Assembly (NCBI GenBank): GCA_028281105.1
Contig: JANQKQ010000019.1
Location: 1-60,021 of the forward strand
Length of the DNA stretch: 60,021 nt
Reading direction: 5' to 3'
From: Rhizobiaceae bacterium
GTDB lineage: Bacteria > Pseudomonadota > Alphaproteobacteria > Rhizobiales > Rhizobiaceae
Part shown: positions 55,851 to 60,021 of the stretch, piece by piece
Position numbering within the stretch: position 1 is the first letter of the stretch
Layout: each line of letters begins with the position of its first letter
Program-made: the position numbers and the translations under genes
Notes under the pieces: generated by a model
The model's database searches: none
Seen by the model: only the letters and a program-made list of their open reading frames with translations
What the model was told of the DNA's origin: nothing

Positions 55851-58298
55851 TCAGGCGCGCAGGCGCTCGTTGGCCGGGTCCCACAGGGGCCGGTCCGGCT
55901 GCACGGTGGCGGGGAAGCGCTCGCCGTAGATTTCCACCTCGACGTTGGTGCCCGGCTCGGCGAGATCGGCGCGAAGCATGGCGAGAGCGATGGATTGGTC
56001 GGTCCTGTGTCCCCAGCCGCCCGACGTGGTCTCCCCGACCACCTCGCCATCGTGCCAAATCGTCGACATATAGGGCGCGTCGTGATCGCCCGCTTCGACG
56101 ACCAGCGTGGCGAAGCGCCTGGCGACGCCCTCCTGCTTCTCGCGCAAGATCGCCGCCTTGCCGACGAAATCGCCTTCCTTGTCGAGCTTGACGAAACGAT
56201 CCAACCCGCCCTGCAGCACCGTGTAGTCGGTCGACAGGTCGCCCTTCCAGGCTCGGTAGCCCTTTTCCAATCGCAGGGAGTCGAGCGCATACATGCCGAA
56301 CGGCTTGGCGCCGGCGGCGGTGACCGCATCCCAGATCGCCGGTGCGTCGTCGATTGCCGGGTGGATCTCCCAGCCCAACTCGCCGGCATAGGAGACCCGC
56401 AGCACCACCGCGCGCTTGCCTGCGATTGTCGCCTCCTGCCTGGTCAACCATGGCAGCGACAGGTCGCCGTCCCCAATGCCGGACAGGATTTCGCGCGATT
56501 TCGGGCCGGTAACCAGCAGGCATTCGTAATCATCGGTGACATCGACGATCTCGAATTTCGCTTCCGCCGGCGCGTGCGCCACCAGCCAGTCGCGGTCGTG
56601 CCATTGGGCGAAGGCGGCGGTGATCAGCCACAGCGCATCCTCGCCCTCGCGGATCACCGACATCTCGGTGACGATGCGACCCTTCTCATCGGCGAAGTAG
56701 GCGAGACCAATGCGGCCAACCTTCGGCAGTGCGCCGGTGATCAGGCCGGACAACCAGTCCGCCGCGCCTTCTCCCTCCACCCGTATGCGCGAAAATCCGG
56801 AGATCGCCAGCACGCCGCAGCCGTCGCGCACTGCGTGGCATTCTTCACGTATCCTTTGATGCCACGGGCCTTCCCGGTTCCAGGTCTGGGTCGCTTCTTC
56901 CGACGTGTCGTCCCCGTCGGCCGCGAACCAGTTCGCCCGCTCCCAGCCGTTATAGGCGCCGAACACCGCGCCGGCGGCCTTTAGCCGGTCGTGCAGCGGC
57001 GACAGCTTTTTGTCGCGGCCGGCCGGCCATGCGTGGCGGGGAAAGTGCATCGCGTATTCGTGGCCGTAGACCTCGATACCTTTGGCGTTGCAGTAGTCCT
57101 GGTCGGCATAGCCGGTGAAGCGGCGCGGGTCGCACGACCACATGTCCCATTCGGTGCCACCTTCGGTGATCCATTCTGCCAGCACCTTGCCGGCGCCGCC
57201 GGATTGCGCGATGCCGAAGGTGAACACACACGCCTCATAAGCGTCGCGCACGCCCGGCATCGGCCCGATCAGCGGATTGCCGTCGGGCGTATAGGGGATC
57301 GGCCCGTTGATCACCCGGCTGACGCCTACCGAGCCCAACAGCGGCACGCGCGCCATCGCGTCCTCCAGATACCATTCCAGCCGCTCCAGATCGTCGGGGA
57401 ACAGCTGGAAGGAGAAGTCGTCCGGCATCGGATCGTTGTGGGTCATCCAATGGCCGCGGCAGTTGCGCTCATACGGGCCGAGATTGAGGCCGGTTTTCTC
57501 CTGGCGCAGATAGTAGGACGAATCCACGTCGCGCAGCAGCGGCAGCTTGTTTCCGGTGTCCTTGGTCCACTTCGCCAGCTCGTCGATTTCGTCGGTCAGC
57601 ATGTATTGATGCGACATGGTCATCATCGGCACGAACCGGCCGAACATGCGGCCCACTTCCTGCGCCCGGTAGCCGGCGGCGTTGACGACCTTCTCGCAGC
57701 GGATTTCGCCTTTTTCCGTTTCCACCACCCATTCGTCGTTGTCGCGGCGCACGCCGGTTACCGCACAGAAGCGGATGATCTTGGCGCCCATCTCGCGCGC
57801 GCCCTTGGCAAGTGCCTGGGTGAGCTGCGCGGGGTCGATGTCGCCGTCGTCGGGGTCGTAGAGGCCGCCGGCCAGATCGTGGGTTTCGAGAAACGGATAG
57901 CGATCCTTCAGATCGCTCACCGAGCACATCTCGATGTCGATGCCCTGGTAACGGCCCATGCCGGCCGCGCGCTGAAATTCGCGCATGCGCTCCTGATTGT
58001 GGGCCAGCCGCAACGAGCCGGTGACGTGATAGTTCATCGGGTAGTCGACCGCTTCACCCAGTCCGCGATACAGTTGTGTGGAATAGCGCTGCATGCTCAT
58101 GATCGACCAGGAGGCGGAGAACGTCGGTACGTTGCCGGCCGCATGCCAGGTCGAGCCCGAGGTCAGCTCGTTCTTTTCCAGCAAAACGCAGTCGGTCCAG
58201 CCGGCCTTGGCCAGGTGATACAGGCCGGAGACGCCGACCGCGCCGCCGCCGATGATCACCACGCGCGCCTGTGAGGGAAGTTCAGCCATTTCTTTCAT
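55851..58298 (-). CDS. FAD-dependent dimethylglycine/sarcosine dehydrogenase-like protein, second paralogue
   Basis: An 815-residue FAD + GcvT protein with the same layout as the 52186-54630 protein. FAD motif VVIIGGGAVGVSGLYHLAKA, then TSGSTWHAAGN with His52 at the covalent-FAD position. In the GcvT half the motif reads GRIVTEMSV, so Glu545 stands where an Asp is conserved. Linker and C-terminal sequence (YRAWKGDLSTDYTVLQGGLD) are family-typical. ATG 58298 is used; ATG 58289 is possible. First enzyme gene after the XRE-cupin regulator (21-bp gap). Confidence 0.84.
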   Translation of the reverse strand: MKEMAELPSQARVVIIGGGAVGVSGLYHLAKAGWTDCVLLEKNELTSGSTWHAAGNVPTFSASWSIMSMQRYSTQLYRGLGEAVDYPMNYHVTGSLRLAHNQERMREFQRAAGMGRYQGIDIEMCSVSDLKDRYPFLETHDLAGGLYDPDDGDIDPAQLTQALAKGAREMGAKIIRFCAVTGVRRDNDEWVVETEKGEIRCEKVVNAAGYRAQEVGRMFGRFVPMMTMSHQYMLTDEIDELAKWTKDTGNKLPLLRDVDSSYYLRQEKTGLNLGPYERNCRGHWMTHNDPMPDDFSFQLFPDDLERLEWYLEDAMARVPLLGSVGVSRVINGPIPYTPDGNPLIGPMPGVRDAYEACVFTFGIAQSGGAGKVLAEWITEGGTEWDMWSCDPRRFTGYADQDYCNAKGIEVYGHEYAMHFPRHAWPAGRDKKLSPLHDRLKAAGAVFGAYNGWERANWFAADGDDTSEEATQTWNREGPWHQRIREECHAVRDGCGVLAISGFSRIRVEGEGAADWLSGLITGALPKVGRIGLAYFADEKGRIVTEMSVIREGEDALWLITAAFAQWHDRDWLVAHAPAEAKFEIVDVTDDYECLLVTGPKSREILSGIGDGDLSLPWLTRQEATIAGKRAVVLRVSYAGELGWEIHPAIDDAPAIWDAVTAAGAKPFGMYALDSLRLEKGYRAWKGDLSTDYTVLQGGLDRFVKLDKEGDFVGKAAILREKQEGVARRFATLVVEAGDHDAPYMSTIWHDGEVVGETTSGGWGHRTDQSIALAMLRADLAEPGTNVEVEIYGERFPATVQPDRPLWDPANERLRA

Positions 58299-58319
58299 CC
58301 GCCATCGTTCGTACAGCCT

Positions 58320-58937
58320 TCAATAAACGGGTGGGGCGATGACCCAGATCACCACCGCGGCCTGCGGCCCGCGCGTGCGCCAGCGATAAGGTTCGCCGCG
58401 GAAACGGAAGGAATCGCCGGGCTCCAGAAAAAACCACTGGCCACCGATTTCCAGATCGAGCGCACCGGAGACCACGTAGCCGGCATCCTCGGTGTCGCGG
58501 GCGACCGGCTCTTCGAGTGCGGCGCCGGGCGCGAATTCGCTGCGCACGATCTCAAAACCGCCGCCCAGATCGGGAGAGAGCAGTTCCTCGACCAGTTCGC
58601 CTTCGCTGCCGCCGAGGCGGCGGCGGGCGCCGGCGCGCACCACGTAGCCGCGCTCGCGCGGATCCGCCGCCGGCCGGCCGAAGAACAGGGAGATCGGCAC
58701 GTCGAACAGCGCCGCCAGCCGGCGCAGGTCGGCGATCGACGGCTCGGACAGGCCGCGCTCCAACTGGCTGGCGAAGCCGACCGATCGGTCCAGATGCTCG
58801 GCCATTTCGTTGAGCGTCATGGCGCGGGCCTTGCGCAGTGCGCGGATGTCGGCGCCGATGCTGCCGGCATCGGCAGCCTGGACCCGTTTGGCCGGCTCGC
58901 CGGCGGCGGTCGCGCGCGCAATCGTGTTGACGCCCAT
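58320..58937 (-). CDS. XRE-family regulator with cupin domain
   Basis: A 205-residue regulator. The N-terminal helix-turn-helix is MTLNEMAEHLDRSVGFASQL, continuing ERGLSEPSIADLRRLAALFD. The C-terminal ~100 residues form a cupin_2-like sensor domain with EEPVARDTEDAGYVVSGALD, then EPGDSFRFRGEPYRW. This class often controls amine or amino-acid catabolism. GGAGAG ten bases before ATG 58937 fixes the start, although an ATG at 58949 is also open. It heads the operon with the two FAD/GcvT genes, aminotransferase and mttB-like gene. Confidence 0.9.
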   Translation of the reverse strand: MGVNTIARATAAGEPAKRVQAADAGSIGADIRALRKARAMTLNEMAEHLDRSVGFASQLERGLSEPSIADLRRLAALFDVPISLFFGRPAADPRERGYVVRAGARRRLGGSEGELVEELLSPDLGGGFEIVRSEFAPGAALEEPVARDTEDAGYVVSGALDLEIGGQWFFLEPGDSFRFRGEPYRWRTRGPQAAVVIWVIAPPVY

Positions 58938-59147
58938 GGCGCTCTCCAAGCCGGGGCCGCTGGTCGTCGACGAAATCGCGTCCCGAATTGCCTACGGGCC
59001 AGCCCGCCGTGCGCCTTCACGGGATATCATCTTGGTGAAAAAATCAAGCGATATTTCATTGCCGGCAGCGCGCGCCTACGCGAACGAAACGCAATGCAGC
59101 AAGGTGGTCGAGATGCCGCAGGCGGGATATGAAATCGCATAAGCGAA

Positions 59148-59171
59148 GGGCCGCCCGATCACGAGCGGCCC
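59148..59171. terminator. Hairpin 59148-59171
   Basis: GGGCCGC and GCGGCCC form a perfect 7-bp stem around CCGATCACGA. It is the second hairpin met after the binding-protein stop. Confidence 0.4.
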
Positions 59172-59190
59172 CTCACCTAAGGCGCTTTAT

Positions 59191-59223
59191 GCATGATCGC
59201 GCATCGCCCGAGCGCGATCATGC
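59191..59223 (-). terminator. 12-bp perfect inverted repeat after the ABC binding-protein gene
   Basis: GCATGATCGCGC and GCGCGATCATGC pair perfectly around ATCGCCCGA, 18 bp after the stop codon. It probably ends or stabilises the upstream transcript; on the minus strand it is followed by ATAAAG rather than a U-run. Confidence 0.6.
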
Positions 59224-59240
59224 TCTCTGCCGAATGGGTT

Positions 59241-60021
59241 CTAGTTGACGTTGACCCAGCGCAGGATGAAGAAGTTGTCCGGGCGCTGGGTGAGCGTCAC
59301 GTTCGAGCGCACGCCCCAGACCAACGGCTGCACATAAAGCGGCACGTAAGCCGTTTCGGCCTGCAGGATCGCCGCGGCCTCGTCCAGCATCGCCTGTCGC
59401 TTGGCTTCGTCGATCTCGGATTGGATCATCGGCAGCATCTCGTCAATGCGGGCATTCGAAAAGGCTCCGAAATTCCAGCTGCCGAGCTTCTTTTCACTGT
59501 TCGGGGTCGACGCGAGGAAGCGCAGCGGATGTTCTGCGTCGAAGGTGCCGGGCGACCAGCCGAGCAGATACATGTCGTAATTGTCCGCCCGCAGCTCCGG
59601 CCAGTAGTTGGAGACCGGCATGGCATCGAGCTCGGCGGTCACGCCCACTTGCGCCAGCATACCGACAACCGCCTGGCACACGGATTCGTCGTTCAGGTAC
59701 CGGTTGTTGGGGCATTTCAGGCCGAACGAGAAACCATCGCCGTAGCCGGCTTCAGCCAGCAGCGCGCGGGCCTTGTCCGCGTCGAACGCCGGACGGTCCG
59801 CATTGGCCGCCGAATAGCCGCGCATGGCGGGGCTGACCAGCTGGCTGGCCGGCTCGGCGTTGCCGCGCATGATGGTCTGCAGGATCGCCGGAACGTTGAC
59901 GGCGTGGGCCACGGCTGCGCGCACGCGCGCATCGCGGAACGGGTTGGGTTTGCCCGCATCGCCGGTATATTTCAGGTTCTCGGCTTCGTGACCAAACCCG
60001 AGCATGATCACGCGCGCCTCG
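59241..60021 (-). CDS. ABC transporter substrate-binding protein, peptide/SBP_bac_5 type (5' end outside window)
   Basis: About 260 C-terminal residues of a large periplasmic binding protein. Family stretches include NPFRDARVRAAVAHAVNVPA, DKARALLAEAGYGDG, YDMYLLGWSPGTFDAEHPLR and the terminal QPLVWGVRSNVTLTQRPDNF. The reading frame continues to the right edge, so the signal peptide and most of lobe I are outside. The substrate, nominally a di/oligopeptide, is unknown. It is on the same strand as, and upstream of, the XRE-cupin operon. Confidence 0.88.
   Translation of the reverse strand, partial: EARVIMLGFGHEAENLKYTGDAGKPNPFRDARVRAAVAHAVNVPAILQTIMRGNAEPASQLVSPAMRGYSAANADRPAFDADKARALLAEAGYGDGFSFGLKCPNNRYLNDESVCQAVVGMLAQVGVTAELDAMPVSNYWPELRADNYDMYLLGWSPGTFDAEHPLRFLASTPNSEKKLGSWNFGAFSNARIDEMLPMIQSEIDEAKRQAMLDEAAAILQAETAYVPLYVQPLVWGVRSNVTLTQRPDNFFILRWVNVN

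Larger units (their letters stand above)
58938..59240. promoter_or_regulatory. Spacer between ABC binding-protein gene and XRE-cupin operon
   Basis: 303 bp. The right part holds two hairpins: GGGCCGC/GCGGCCC (59148-59171) and GCATGATCGCGC/GCGCGATCATGC (59191-59223). The left part must carry the promoter of the XRE-cupin operon. An A/T-richer stretch near 59030-59065 is the likeliest promoter site, but no clear -35/-10 pair is seen. Confidence 0.55.

Noticed and set aside
52186-58298. Reading either FAD/GcvT protein as DMSP demethylase DmdA
   Set aside because: DmdA is a ~370-residue GcvT protein without an FAD domain; these are ~815-residue fusions with the WHAAG flavin site.

Overview
High-GC DNA, densely packed with short-gap and overlapping operons. 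The gene content (RegB/RegA-type ActS/ActR, MmcB, a TIGR02300 protein next to aroA-cmk-rpsA-sppA-ihfB-lapA, class II AroA, ChoXWV and BetIBA) points to an alphaproteobacterium, most likely of the order Hyphomicrobiales (Rhizobiales). No phage, insertion sequence, CRISPR array or obvious pseudogene was seen. All assignments come from reading the sequence and from family knowledge; no database search was run.

Layout. 0-21 kb is mostly housekeeping: the end of malate synthase G, an L,D-transpeptidase lipoprotein, mmcB, the ActSR redox two-component system joined to a YnjBCD-like ABC transporter, glpK, an AcuI-type reductase, lspA with two methyltransferases, an ornithine-cyclodeaminase-family protein, and the aroA-cmk-rpsA-sppA-ihfB-lapA block. 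A TIGR02300 gene and tRNA-Ala(GGC) follow. 21-29 kb is catabolic: a TRAP transporter, an enoyl-CoA hydratase, an acyl-CoA ligase, a CoA-binding protein and metY.

29-41.5 kb is a sulfonate block. It holds a SoeABC-type cytoplasmic sulfite dehydrogenase with a LysE-family exporter gene set between soeA and soeB, a ureohydrolase, a taurine:pyruvate-type aminotransferase, a TauR-like MocR regulator, sulfoacetaldehyde acetyltransferase (Xsc) and a TauE/SafE exporter. Together these would convert taurine to acetyl phosphate plus sulfite, and either oxidise or export the sulfite. No taurine importer or phosphotransacetylase is in the window.

41.7-50.3 kb is a choline block: betIBA on the minus strand diverges from choXWV-betC on the plus strand across a 332-bp regulatory region with a perfect 20-bp palindrome, the likely BetI operator. 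It would import choline and convert choline-O-sulfate and choline to glycine betaine.

50.6-58.9 kb is one probable minus-strand operon: XRE-cupin regulator, FAD/GcvT oxidoreductase, aminotransferase, second FAD/GcvT oxidoreductase, MttB-family methyltransferase. It plausibly continues betaine breakdown through dimethylglycine and sarcosine to glycine, but its MttB protein has no corrinoid partner here. The window ends inside a peptide-type ABC binding-protein gene.

Four copies of a ~98-bp double-hairpin repeat sit at 29.2, 35.7, 41.5 and 50.4 kb, mostly at the borders of these blocks. Two copies of a different long hairpin, with paired base changes in the arms, sit at 2.0 and 37.2 kb.
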